Positions 51,917 through 61,779 of a stretch of DNA of 64,000 bases are shown here, piece after piece. The stretch is from CAWDMC01 sp963803295 (GTDB taxonomy: Bacteria; Acidobacteriota; Terriglobia; UBA7540). Within the stretch, counting starts at the first letter, position 1, and each line of letters starts with the position of its first letter. The stretch covers positions 1-64,000 of the forward strand of contig CAWDMC010000022.1 in NCBI GenBank assembly GCA_963803295.1, given 5' to 3'. The notes beneath the pieces are model-generated. The model made no database searches. It was not told where the DNA came from and saw only the letters and a list, made by a program, of their open reading frames with translations. The translations under genes were made by a program, and so were the position numbers.

Positions 51917-53901
51917 TTAGTCCTGAGCACTGCTTCCGGACGCTGGAACCACAACCTCGATTCGGGTTCCGAATCCCGCCTTGCTGCGAATCCGGAGGGA
52001 CCCGCCCATGCGTTCTGCCCTCTCGCGCATGCTGATCAAACCGAAGCCATGGCAGGGGTCGGGCTGCCGGGAGTCAAACCCGCTGCCATCGTCTTGAACG
52101 CACAGCTTCGTCTGGCGCTTGCCGAAGGTCATCTCAATCCGAATTCTGGTAGCCCCGGCGTGCTTCAACACGTTGGCCAGCGCTTCCTGGGTGATGCGCA
52201 TGAAGTTGTTTTCAGCCTCCACCTGTAAAGGACGGGGCTTTCCTTTTATTGCGAACTCGGCCTGAATCATCGTACCTTGCATTAGCTGCTCGGCGAGAGT
52301 CTTGATGGCGGCCGGCAGGCCGCGCTCCAACCCCTGTGGACGCAGAGCCCAGACGGACCGGCGGGCTTCAGCCAGATTCTCACGCGCCAGGTCCCGTGCC
52401 CGGACAATGTGACTTCGGGCTTCCTCCGGATTCTCCCCTAAGGCGTCCTCGGCTGCCTCCAACTGTAAGACGACGCCGGCAAAGCCCTGGGCCAACGTGT
52501 CGTGAATCTCCTGCGCCATGCGGTTCCGTTCCTGCAAAAGGACCGTCCGCTGCCGCTCCTCCGCCAGGCGGGTCAACTCAATCGCGAGGCTGGCCTGTTG
52601 CGCCAGGGCCTGGGCAAGTTCGATTTCGTCTGGCGTCGGCAAACGCCGCTCCAGAACCCGGACGCTGAGCACCCCGGCAAGTTGCTCACGAATCATCAGA
52701 GGAATCAGGATCACCGTGTGAATACCCTGCTTCCGCATCCAGTCCAGGGCTTCGGGTGGCAACCTTTGTCCTGCTCGTCTGCAGAAAGGCCCAAGACCAT
52801 GGGACGTCCTTTCAACAGGTCTCGCCACTGGGATTCTGCCAAAGGGGGAGGGACCGGTCGGGAAGCGAACGGGTGGCCCGTTTCTCCACCGGGAAAAGTC
52901 TGCCCCTTTTCATAACTCATGTGGAGTCGCGCAGCAGCCTTATCATCGTCGAGGAGATAAAGGGCCGACGATGAGACGCCAAGTTGCTCCGTGATTGCCT
53001 TTAAGACGTGACCCAGGAATATTTCGAGCTTGGGTTCCGCTGCCAGAAGGCTGAGCGTTCGAACCAGAGCTGCCGTCTGGCTGCGAGCGATCTGTTTGGC
53101 CCGGCGCTCCTCGGTGACATCGCGACCGATGCATCGCACGATGGGCTTGTCAAGACCCTCACTTCGGAGAGAGTTGTTGTATTCAAGGATGCGAGTTTCC
53201 CCTTTCGTGGTAACCACCTTCATGAGGCCCCTGGCGTGTCGCTCCTCGCGCGTCTTCTTAAGGTAGGCGTCAAACAGGTGGCGCGTGCCCGGAGCCAGGA
53301 AGGCGCTCACTTTTCTTCCGACCAACGCCGCTGGACCTTCACATCCTGAAAGCTCCACCACCGACTGGTTGACGCTCAGGACGGTCCCTTCAAGATCGTG
53401 TGTTCCAAACAGGATTCCACTGTTCTCCACCAAGTCCCGATAGCGATCCTCGCTGTTCCGTAAAGCGTCCTCCGTTTGCTTACGCTCGGTGATGTCCAGG
53501 CAGGACCCAATGTACCCGGAGAACGTACCATCTATCGTGAATAGCGGGACTCCGATATCATAAACCCAGCGATACTGGCCGTCCCGGCGGCGCAGGCGGT
53601 ACTCAACCTGGAAGTCCCTTTGCTTCTTGAACGCACCCAGGTAAACGCTCATGCAGTGAGGCAGATCCTCCGGATTGACGCCTAGCGTCCAACCCTGGCC
53701 AGTCTCTTCTTCGAGCGAACGACCCGTAAAATCAAGCCAGCGTTGATTGAAGAAGTTGCAGCCGGCATCGGGCCCTGCCATCCAGATCATGACCGGCGCC
53801 GCGTTAGCCATGATCCGAAACCTCTCCTCGGTGTCACTCCAGGCTTGGCGCCGGCGAGATCGGCTGACTGTTTCGGAAGTGGAGAGACTCTGGTCTGACA
53901 T
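51917..53901 (-). pseudogene. PAS-PAS-GAF sensor histidine kinase (HisKA_3), frameshifted
   Basis: ATG 53901 opens two PAS domains (MIWMAGPDAGCNFFNQRWLD, VYDIGVPLFTIDGTFSGYIG, then LFGTHDLEGTVLSVNQSVVE) and a GAF region (VLKAITEQLGVSSSALYLLD). At TTT 52765-52767 the frame breaks within ADEQDK. The next frame resumes RLPPEALDWMRKQGIHTVIL and carries the HisKA_3 H-box (MAQEIHDTLAQGFAGVVLQL) and HATPase (ITQEALANVLKHAGATRIRI). One added base restores about 661 aa. It pairs with the NarL-type regulator. Confidence 0.87.
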
Positions 53902-54162
53902 TGAGATGGTTCCGAGAATACACCCCCGCCCGATCTCGATTCAACCTCCTGTCAGTTAGGCATCCGAAAGCGTCAGGCATATCCACAATGGGTATCCGAA
54001 GTTATCTGTGATATACGTCACTGACACATTATTACGTTTTCGGTATGGTGGTACCCATCGAGAGCTCTGCCTCAGATTCGCTCGCGATTTTTGCCTATTC
54101 CGCATCGAGGGCACCCGAAAATCAGGCCCACGTTTGGGTCTCGAACTTGGAAGGGGGTAGAC

Positions 54163-54576
54163 ATGCCGAACGGCCAATTCTGCGGTATGTGCGGTAGCAG
54201 CAAGATTCGTAGGCTCATCAAACGAGTGGCACGGCCGGAGGACCGATGGCTTGTTTGCGATGATTGCGCCTCCGAGATGCTGAGTAAGCCCGAGCTTGCG
54301 GGCGTGTGGGAAGAGGTGGTTGATGCTGAGGTTGTGCACACTCACCTGCGGACATTCCGGAAGTCGGGAGCGCATTCTCTGGACTATCGGGGCAAACGGG
54401 CCGGAGAGGAAATCCAACGGGGATCGCGCTTACGCTCCTCTCCGGTCAATCCCAGACGAGCAACCGCTATGGGCAGCCAGAGTGCCATTGTCAAGCCCAA
54501 CAACGGCCTGGCACCCGTTGAGAAGCGAACGCGCCCCCAGGGCGATTTCGAGCAAAGTGGGTTGCGGCTAATTTAG
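54163..54576 (+). CDS. Small zinc-ribbon hypothetical protein, 137 aa
   Basis: An N-terminal zinc ribbon (MPNGQFCGMCGSSKIRRLIK, then WLVCDDCASEML) is followed by a basic low-complexity tail. AAGGGGGTAGAC precedes ATG 54163. The function is unknown. The C-terminal half may be poorly conserved. Confidence 0.55.
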   Translation: MPNGQFCGMCGSSKIRRLIKRVARPEDRWLVCDDCASEMLSKPELAGVWEEVVDAEVVHTHLRTFRKSGAHSLDYRGKRAGEEIQRGSRLRSSPVNPRRATAMGSQSAIVKPNNGLAPVEKRTRPQGDFEQSGLRLI

Positions 54577-54630
54577 TCCTGTCCGAGGCTTCCCTCAGTT
54601 TCGTACGTAGCGCCGCGGCGGAGCGGCGGC

Positions 54631-54670
54631 TGCAACGTTGCAAAGTTGGAACGTTGCGATATTGCAATAT
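54631..54670. promoter_or_regulatory. Two 12-bp perfect palindromes
   Basis: TGCAACGTTGCA (54631-54642) and ATATTGCAATAT (54659-54670) are each self-complementary and separated by 16 bases, with a half-match AACGTT between them. They lie about 70 bases upstream of the next small gene and could be operator sites. Confidence 0.35.
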
Positions 54671-54740
54671 TACACAGATAGTACTATATTGTCCTGGGGC
54701 CTTCCGAATAACTGCAAGTCCCGATCGATCGTGCGCGCGG

Positions 54741-55028
54741 ATGGCGGCTCCACCTATACCTTATGGATGGAGTGGCCTGTCCGTGTCCAATTCTACCCCT
54801 ACAAAAGGCGATTTTTGCCCTTTCTGTGCTGAAGCCAAATTGGACGATTCTCCCAGCGGATGGCATTTGATATGTCCGAGGTGCGGGAGAGCGGTCATAG
54901 TTTCTGATTTCCCCTTCACCAGAACCAAACGAAAGCGTAGCCGTAATAAAGAGAGACCAGTCGCAAGGCGGGAGCTCAATAGAAAGCCCGTTATGGGTGG
55001 CGTCTTCTCACAGCCCTCTGAGGATTGA
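54741..55028 (+). CDS. Zinc-ribbon hypothetical protein, 95 aa (start uncertain)
   Basis: Two CxxC pairs (KGDFCPFCAEAKLDDSPSG, then WHLICPRCGRAVIVSDFPF) form a zinc ribbon, followed by a very basic tail (TRTKRKRSRNKERPVARREL). ATG 54741 or GTG 54783 are possible starts. No known family; perhaps an RNA- or DNA-binding protein. Confidence 0.5.
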   Translation: MAAPPIPYGWSGLSVSNSTPTKGDFCPFCAEAKLDDSPSGWHLICPRCGRAVIVSDFPFTRTKRKRSRNKERPVARRELNRKPVMGGVFSQPSED

Positions 55029-55354
55029 CGCAGCCCTGCTCAGAAACTCGTCTGTGACCAACATCACACTCAAACGTGACAGACCGCACTATTTTTAGTC
55101 CGGACTCGCGGGTGCGATCTTCAAGTGGATCCACCGGAGTTAAGGGCCCTACTATCTGTAGATTGAACCGATCAGCCGAACCCGGTGGGAAGGGAATCAT
55201 GGAGGGCCTTGCCAACACGTTGCTGCCCGGTTCTAACGGTCTGTAATGACCTCGTGGTGTAAATGATATGCTATTATCGCCTAAGTAATGTGCGAGTATC
55301 CGCACGCGATCTATAAGGATCCGAGCTCGAGGCGACCTAATACGTCGAGAGGAG
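55029..55354. other. Intergenic region upstream of the hybrid kinase
   Basis: About 325 bases with no convincing gene. It should hold the promoter of the kinase at 55355. I see no terminator or RNA. Confidence 0.4.
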
Positions 55355-57661
55355 ATGCCGAGCCAAGTGAACTCAGAGACTGAGAAATTCATACAGATCC
55401 TTCACCTTGAGGACAGTCCTAGGGATGCCGAGATCATCGCGGAAAGACTAAACGAAGAGGGGCTTTTCTCTCGGGTCAAGCGGGTGGAGAGCCGGCAAGC
55501 GTTCATCAGCGCGATCGAACAGAATGAGTGGGGCGAGTGGGACATTATCCTCGCTGATTACTCACTGCCCTCGTTCGATGGCCTCTCGGCCCTGAAGATT
55601 GCTCGCCAAACTTGCCCCGACGTACCATTTATCATCATCAGCGGCGCACTGGGAGAGGAAGTGGCGGTCGAGGCGCTGAAATCAGGCGCCACCGACTACA
55701 TTCTGAAGGATAGGCTGGCGCGCCTGCCCCTGGCCGTCCGGCGCGCCCTCGAAGAGCGCGCGGCCTCCCAGGAAAGAAAGCGTTCTGAAGCCCTGTTAAA
55801 CCTGCGGACCAAGGCGCTCGACAGTGCCGCCAACGGCATTGTGATCACCGATCGCAAAGGAACTGTCATCTGGGCGAACGCGGCCTGTGCCGCCCTCACC
55901 GGCTACACTCCCGAAGAATTCCTGGGACAAAATCCACGAGCCCTTAAATCCGGCCGGCATGATGAGGCATTCTACCGGAATCTCTGGACCACCATTCTCG
56001 AAGGACGGGTATGGCATGGAGAGGTCATCAACCGGCGCAAAGATGGAACCCTCTACACCGAGGAGATGACCATCACCCCGGTTCGAGATACGCAAGGCGC
56101 CATCACCTCCTTCGTCGCCGTTAAGCAGGATGTGACCGCGCGAAAGGAACTCGAAGAACGGCTTCGGCAAGCCCAGAAAATGGAAGCCATCGGACGCTTG
56201 GCCGGCGGCATCGCCCATGACCTCAACAATGTACTGACGATCATTAAGGGTCACAGCGAGATCCTTCTCGAGAGTCCTCATGACTGGATGGACGTTGTGG
56301 GACCGCTGCAGACCATCAGGGACGCTGGAGATCGCGCCTCCAAGCTGACCGCTCAACTGCTCGCCTTCAGCCGCAGACAGGTGCTGCGCCCCAAAGCTCT
56401 TAACTTGAACGAGGTCCTCTCGTATCTGGAAGTCGTGTTCCGGCGGAGGCTCGGTGAGAATCTCGATCTGGTCGTGAAACAAGGAAGGGATCTGGGCCGG
56501 GTGAAGGTCGATCCAACCCAAATCGAGCAAGTGATCATGGATCTGGTGTGGAACGCGCGCGACGCCATGCCCCAGGGCGGCAGACTGATCATTGAGACCG
56601 CGAACGCCGTGTTCGATGAAGTCTCCTGCAAAGGCCACGACGGCTTCGTCCCCGGCTCTTACGTGATGGTTAGCATCAGCGACAGCGGGCATGGCATGAG
56701 CGAAGACGTCCGGGCCAAGATCTTCGAGCCTTTTTTCACCACCAAGGAAAGAGCTAAGAGTGCCGGCCTGGGCCTGTCCACGGTTTACGGAATCGTTAAG
56801 CAGAGCGGCGGAAACGTTACCGTAGAGAGTGAGCCCGGAAAGGGCTCGACTTTCAGAATCTATTTTCCCCAGGTTGAGGAGAAGCCCGAAGCTTCGAAGC
56901 CCCACGCTGTCGAACAACCTCACCGCCAGGGGAGAGGGGTTGTGCTTTTGGTCGAGGACGAGCCGGCGGTGCGTTTGCTGACACGATCCATTCTAGAGTC
57001 GTCTGGGTATACCGTCCTCGAATCGGGCGATCCGGCGGAAGCACTGCGCCGGTTTGGGCAATCTCCGCCCTCCCCCATCGACCTGATTGACCTCCTGCTC
57101 ACCGACGTCGTGATGCCCCAGATGAGTGGCATCGTGTTGGCGGAGCGCCTAGTTTGCATCCACCAGAAGATGAAGGTGATCTACATGTCCGGCTACTCGG
57201 ATGAGTTGCTGCAGCAGCAAGGCATCCGCTCCTCCTCAGCTTTCATCCCCAAACCCTTCACGCCGGCCGGACTCCTCAAAAAAGTCAGGGAAGCGCTGGA
57301 CAGTCAAATCGCTCAGCAAACGAGAGAACACCATCGAGCTGATTGCCCAAACGTAGACGTCGAGTGTGAGTGGGGTGAACACCGCACGAAAGGGCAGGGT
57401 GTAAACGTCAGCGAAGGAGGAATCCTTCTCGCGCGCCTCGGAGAGCCGATTCCAGTGCACGAGAAGATCTGTCTCCGCCTCAAGGTCACCGTCCCCGAGC
57501 ACTGCTACGGGCTGCGGGGCAGCGTCGTGCGCGCCCCGGCGTCGGACAGGATCGCGGTGAAGTTTGAGGACCTTTCCCCTACCGATCGCATTGAACTGCG
57601 TCAGCTGGTGGCGAGCCAAGCAGGCTCTCATCCGGCCGGCATGCCTTATTCGGCGATCTGA
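55355..57661 (+). CDS. Hybrid sensor kinase REC-PAS-HisKA-HATPase-REC-PilZ
   Basis: A 768-aa protein. REC1 (IQILHLEDSPRDAEIIAERL, Asp in IILADYSLPSFDG) is followed by PAS (ANGIVITDRKGTVIWANAAC), HisKA with IGRLAGGIAHDLNNVLTIIK, and HATPase (VIMDLVWNARDAMPQGGRLI, FTTKERAKSAGLGLSTVYG). REC2 (VLLVEDEPAVRLLTRSILES, LLTDVVMPQM) follows. The C-terminal 110 residues are a PilZ-like domain with NVSEGGILLARLGEPIPV. The (D/N)xSxxG motif is conserved, but a matching RxxxR is not obvious. GAGAGGAG precedes the ATG. Confidence 0.9.
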   Translation: MPSQVNSETEKFIQILHLEDSPRDAEIIAERLNEEGLFSRVKRVESRQAFISAIEQNEWGEWDIILADYSLPSFDGLSALKIARQTCPDVPFIIISGALGEEVAVEALKSGATDYILKDRLARLPLAVRRALEERAASQERKRSEALLNLRTKALDSAANGIVITDRKGTVIWANAACAALTGYTPEEFLGQNPRALKSGRHDEAFYRNLWTTILEGRVWHGEVINRRKDGTLYTEEMTITPVRDTQGAITSFVAVKQDVTARKELEERLRQAQKMEAIGRLAGGIAHDLNNVLTIIKGHSEILLESPHDWMDVVGPLQTIRDAGDRASKLTAQLLAFSRRQVLRPKALNLNEVLSYLEVVFRRRLGENLDLVVKQGRDLGRVKVDPTQIEQVIMDLVWNARDAMPQGGRLIIETANAVFDEVSCKGHDGFVPGSYVMVSISDSGHGMSEDVRAKIFEPFFTTKERAKSAGLGLSTVYGIVKQSGGNVTVESEPGKGSTFRIYFPQVEEKPEASKPHAVEQPHRQGRGVVLLVEDEPAVRLLTRSILESSGYTVLESGDPAEALRRFGQSPPSPIDLIDLLLTDVVMPQMSGIVLAERLVCIHQKMKVIYMSGYSDELLQQQGIRSSSAFIPKPFTPAGLLKKVREALDSQIAQQTREHHRADCPNVDVECEWGEHRTKGQGVNVSEGGILLARLGEPIPVHEKICLRLKVTVPEHCYGLRGSVVRAPASDRIAVKFEDLSPTDRIELRQLVASQAGSHPAGMPYSAI

Positions 57662-57696
57662 AAAACCCTCGGTATTGGCGGGCTTTGGTAACCATC

Positions 57697-60600
57697 ATGA
57701 CTAGACCAAACGAGTCCGTATCGAAACGGCGTGCATGGGAGACCCTCCGGGGTAAACGTCCCCAATGGCTGGGTTTTGCCGTAGGCATCGTGGGAACGTT
57801 GGCGATGCTGCTGGCGGTCGAAGGCTTGGGGCCCGACGTGCCCGCCAAAACGCCGGTTATCGTATTCCTGATTCCGATTGTGCTCAGTGCCTACGTCGGA
57901 GGACTCGCTTCCGGGCTGCTCTCCACCGCCCTTGCCGTCTTGACCACGGCCTACTTTTTACTGCCTCCCAACCACTCCTGGTACGTGACGAGCCGCACCG
58001 ACGTTGTGAAGTTGGTAACTTTGGCTGCTTTGGGCGGGTTCAGCACCTTCGTAATGGAAAGCAGGCGCTGTCCCGAATCGAAACTACCGCCGCTTCAGGG
58101 GCAGAGCTTCCTTCCTTCCACTGAGCGCAAGGTGCGAGTCAGTTTTGTGTTCCTGCTCACCTGCCTGGTTGGAACCGGGGCCATATCTTACTTCAGCGTG
58201 GTCCGGCTGCGCGAAGACGTCCGTTGGGTGGACCACAGCCACCGGGTTATCGCTTCTCTGCGGCGGTTGCAGTCTGCCGCTACGGATACGGAGGCCAGCG
58301 CACGCGGCTACATTATCACCGGCCAAAACGAATTCCTGAAGCCTTACCCCGGTGCAGTCGATCGTGTGAGCGGCGCGCTCGGCGATATACGCAGCCTGAC
58401 AGCAGAAAATGCCGTTCAGCAGCATCAATTGGACAGGCTCCAGCCGCTCCTCCTGGAACGGCTGACCGAATTGAGCCGGTCCATCGGGTTGCGGCGAGGC
58501 GAGGTTTTCGAAGCGGCGCAGCAGGCTATTGCGACTGGAAACGGAGAGCGCACCCAGGACCGCATCGACCAGCTCATTGGAGAAATGGAAGGGGCCGAAC
58601 AGCGCCTGCTGCAGGATCGAGACGTGCGGGAAGGGCACGCGGTCAGACTGACCAAGATAATGGTGATTGGCACCGGTCTGCTCGCTGTCATACTCGGCGG
58701 CATTGCCCAATTCCTGATTGCCGTGGGATTCAACGCCAGCCGCCTCACCCAGGCGGAACTTGAGCAGCTCGTCAGGGAGCGCACCGTTGAACTCGCACAG
58801 GCCAACGAACAATTGCGGGAGAGCAGGGACCGTCTCCACGTCGCGCTAGAGGCTGCGAGTGCCGGTGCCTGGGAATGGGACTTGCAGACCAATGCGAATG
58901 TGTGGTCCGAGGAGCTGTGGAAGGTCTATGGGCTTGAGCCGTATAGCTGCGAACCCTCTTACGAGACTTGGCGCCAGTTGATCCACCCCGACGACCTGCC
59001 AGGTGCCGAACAGGCGGTACAAGAGGCGGCGCGGCAGGGAATCGAATTAAGCGGGGAGTGGCGCGTGTGCCGCAGTGACGGCACAGAACGCTGGCTCATT
59101 TCCCGCGGACACCCGATCCTTAACGCCGATGGGCGCGTAGGGAGGTTCCTGGGAATTGTTTTGGATATCACCGAGCGCAAACTGGCGGAGGAGACCCGCT
59201 CGAGGTTTGCGGCCATTGTCGAATCATCCGACGACGCTATTATTGGGAAAACGCTGGACGGAGTAATTACGAGCTGGAACGCCGGGGCGCAACGGTTATA
59301 CGGTTTCACATCCGAAGAGGCCGTTGGCCAGCCGATCTCGTTCATAACCCCGCCGGACCGTGAGGAGGAGACCAAGCAGATTTTGTCTACAATCGCCGCC
59401 GGCGGAAGCCTGGAACGGCTCGATTCGGTACGGCTGCGCAAGGACGGAACCCAAGTTGAGGTCTCGATGACCGTTTCGCCCATCCGGGATGCTGCGGGGA
59501 AGATAATCGGAGCCTCCGCCATTGCACACGACATCACGGAGCGGAAGCGAGCCGAGCAACAGAGACGCCTTTACGACCTCCTCGTCCACCGCAGCCGGGA
59601 TATCATTCTGTTCGTCCGGCAAAATGACGGCCGAATAGTGGGCGCTAACGCCGCGGCAGAAAGGGCATACGGCTACAGCCAGGAAGAGTTGCTGGCCCTT
59701 TCCCTGTACGATCTGCGCCCTTCTGAAAGCCCGGAGGCGATCCGCGCGCAGCTAGACGAATCCGATCTTCACGGTCTTCTTTTCGAAGCGACTCACCGGT
59801 GCAAAGACGGCAGCGCCTTCCCGGTCGAGGTGAGTTCACGAGGCGAGACCATTGAGGGAACGCGCACACTCCTGAGCGTGGTTCGGGACATCAGCGAGCG
59901 CAAGCGCATGGAAGACGCGCTTCGCGAGAGCGAAGCGCGCGTCAGCCGCAAGCTCGAGAGTGTCCTCGCTCCTGAAGGTGACATTGGGAAGCTGGAACTG
60001 GCGGATGTCATCGACGTGGAAGCGTTTCAGCTGCTCATGGACGATCTTCACAAACTGACCCAGATTCCCATGGCTATCGTCGATCTCAAGGGTAAGGTAC
60101 TGGTGGGCGTCGGGTGGCAAGAGATCTGTACGCGTTTCCACCGTGTTCATCCGGAGACCGGCTTTCACTGCTTCGAAAGTGACACGCAGCTTTCCTCCGG
60201 TATTGCTCCGGGTGAATTCAGGATGTACAAGTGCAAGAACAATATGTGTGACGTCGCCACACCGATCCTGGTGGGAGGGCGGCACCTCGGGAACCTCTTT
60301 ATGGGGCAGTTCTTCCCTGAAGGCGAGCCGCTGGATCGTGATTTGTTCCGATCACAGGCGGCCCGGTACGGTTTTGAGGAAGGAGAGTACATAACGGCGC
60401 TCGAAGCCGTTCCTCGACTGACCCAGGAAAAGGTAAATACGGGCATGGCCTTCTTCATGAGGCTGGCCGACGTCCTTTCCAAACTAAGCTACGGTAATTT
60501 AAAGCTCGCTCGTTTGCTGGCGGAACGCGACACCTTGGTGCAGGCACTGCGAGAGAGTGAAGCGCAATTTCGAACTCTGGCCAATGCGATTCCGCAGTTG

Positions 60601-61776
60601 TCCTGGATGGCGAACGCGGACGGCTGGCTTTTCTGGTACAACGAACGCTGGTACGAGTACACAGGCACCACACCGGAGCAAATGGAGGGGTGGGGCTGGC
60701 AGTCCGTGCATGAACCCGAGGAGTTGCCCAAGGTCCTGGAGCGCTGGAAGGCTTCGATCGCAACGGGAAAGCCTTTCGATATGATTTTCCCGCTCCGGGG
60801 CTCCGATGGAGTCTTTCGTCCGTTCCTGACCCGGGGTGTGCCAGTGCACGATCGGGAGGGTAAGGTTGTTCGATGGTTCGGCACGAACACGGACGTTAGC
60901 GAGCAGCGCAAGGCCGAAGATCAGATCCGGCAACTGAACGAAGATCTAGAGCGGAGGGTAATTGAACGCACAACTCAACTCCAGGCTTCCAATTTTGAGC
61001 TGCAGTTGCAGGTTGCCGAGCGGAAGCGCGCAGAGGAGCAAATCAGAGAGCTCAATCGCGAACTCGAAGATCGCAACACAGGCTTAACGGCTGCCAATAA
61101 GGAGTTGGAAGCGTTTGCCTATTCCGTCTCGCACGATCTTCGAGCTCCGGTTCGTCATTTGAGCGCGTTCTCCGAGTCGCTGCGCAAAAGATCTTACGAG
61201 GAGCTGGATGAGCGAGCGCGGCATTATCTCGACAACATAGGCGCTTCCTCGCGCCATATGGGCACGCTGATTGACGATCTGTTGAAATTCTCGCGTTTGG
61301 GACGAGCTGCCATATCGAAGGCTCGCGTCGATCTGGAGCCTCTGGTCCAGGAGGTCCGGCGCGAGCTCGAACCGGATGCAGTCGGGCGCAACATCGTGTG
61401 GCAGGTTTCCGGCCTGCCTGAGGTCTACGCAGACCCGGCGCTGCTCCGTCAGGTATTCGTCAACCTGATGTCTAATGCCGTGAAGTACACGCGCGGCCGG
61501 CAAGAGACGTGTATCGAGGTCGGATGCACAAATGGGACCCCGGGCGAACGGGTGATCTTTATCCGTGATAACGGCGTTGGCTTCGAAATGGAGTACGTCG
61601 ACAAGCTTTTCAAGGTCTTCCAGCGTCTGCACACGGATGAGTTCGAGGGTACGGGCATCGGGCTCGCCAATGTGCGTCGCATTATCGAGCGCCACGGCGG
61701 GAGAGTTTGGGCCAAGGGCGTACCGGAACAAGGGGCAACCTTCTATTTTTCAATTCCGACTCGTGGAGAAACATAA
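57697..61776 (+). CDS. Large multi-PAS/PocR sensor histidine kinase
   Basis: A 1359-aa kinase. An N-terminal DUF4118 membrane domain (LGFAVGIVGTLAMLLAV, VIVFLIPIVLSAYVGGLASG) precedes a CHASE3-type periplasmic sensor between two helices (ATDTEASARGYIITGQNEFL). Three or four PAS domains and a PocR domain follow (PIAMIVDL-like QIPMAIVDLKGKVLVGVGWQ, CTRFHRVHPETGFHCF, MYKCKNNMCDVATPILVGG). A further PAS domain, a coiled coil, HisKA (EAFAYSVSHDLRAPVRHLSA) and HATPase (QVFVNLMSNAVKYTRGR) complete it. The PocR cysteines fit a metal or ligand pocket. ATG 57697 is preferred over TTG 57685. Confidence 0.9.
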   Translation: MTRPNESVSKRRAWETLRGKRPQWLGFAVGIVGTLAMLLAVEGLGPDVPAKTPVIVFLIPIVLSAYVGGLASGLLSTALAVLTTAYFLLPPNHSWYVTSRTDVVKLVTLAALGGFSTFVMESRRCPESKLPPLQGQSFLPSTERKVRVSFVFLLTCLVGTGAISYFSVVRLREDVRWVDHSHRVIASLRRLQSAATDTEASARGYIITGQNEFLKPYPGAVDRVSGALGDIRSLTAENAVQQHQLDRLQPLLLERLTELSRSIGLRRGEVFEAAQQAIATGNGERTQDRIDQLIGEMEGAEQRLLQDRDVREGHAVRLTKIMVIGTGLLAVILGGIAQFLIAVGFNASRLTQAELEQLVRERTVELAQANEQLRESRDRLHVALEAASAGAWEWDLQTNANVWSEELWKVYGLEPYSCEPSYETWRQLIHPDDLPGAEQAVQEAARQGIELSGEWRVCRSDGTERWLISRGHPILNADGRVGRFLGIVLDITERKLAEETRSRFAAIVESSDDAIIGKTLDGVITSWNAGAQRLYGFTSEEAVGQPISFITPPDREEETKQILSTIAAGGSLERLDSVRLRKDGTQVEVSMTVSPIRDAAGKIIGASAIAHDITERKRAEQQRRLYDLLVHRSRDIILFVRQNDGRIVGANAAAERAYGYSQEELLALSLYDLRPSESPEAIRAQLDESDLHGLLFEATHRCKDGSAFPVEVSSRGETIEGTRTLLSVVRDISERKRMEDALRESEARVSRKLESVLAPEGDIGKLELADVIDVEAFQLLMDDLHKLTQIPMAIVDLKGKVLVGVGWQEICTRFHRVHPETGFHCFESDTQLSSGIAPGEFRMYKCKNNMCDVATPILVGGRHLGNLFMGQFFPEGEPLDRDLFRSQAARYGFEEGEYITALEAVPRLTQEKVNTGMAFFMRLADVLSKLSYGNLKLARLLAERDTLVQALRESEAQFRTLANAIPQLSWMANADGWLFWYNERWYEYTGTTPEQMEGWGWQSVHEPEELPKVLERWKASIATGKPFDMIFPLRGSDGVFRPFLTRGVPVHDREGKVVRWFGTNTDVSEQRKAEDQIRQLNEDLERRVIERTTQLQASNFELQLQVAERKRAEEQIRELNRELEDRNTGLTAANKELEAFAYSVSHDLRAPVRHLSAFSESLRKRSYEELDERARHYLDNIGASSRHMGTLIDDLLKFSRLGRAAISKARVDLEPLVQEVRRELEPDAVGRNIVWQVSGLPEVYADPALLRQVFVNLMSNAVKYTRGRQETCIEVGCTNGTPGERVIFIRDNGVGFEMEYVDKLFKVFQRLHTDEFEGTGIGLANVRRIIERHGGRVWAKGVPEQGATFYFSIPTRGET

Positions 61777-61779
61777 GCA

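Noticed and set aside
52711..53901. Separate PAS-GAF protein without kinase domain
   Set aside because: The following frame resumes exactly where it breaks and adds H-box and ATPase domains; one missing base is a simpler explanation.
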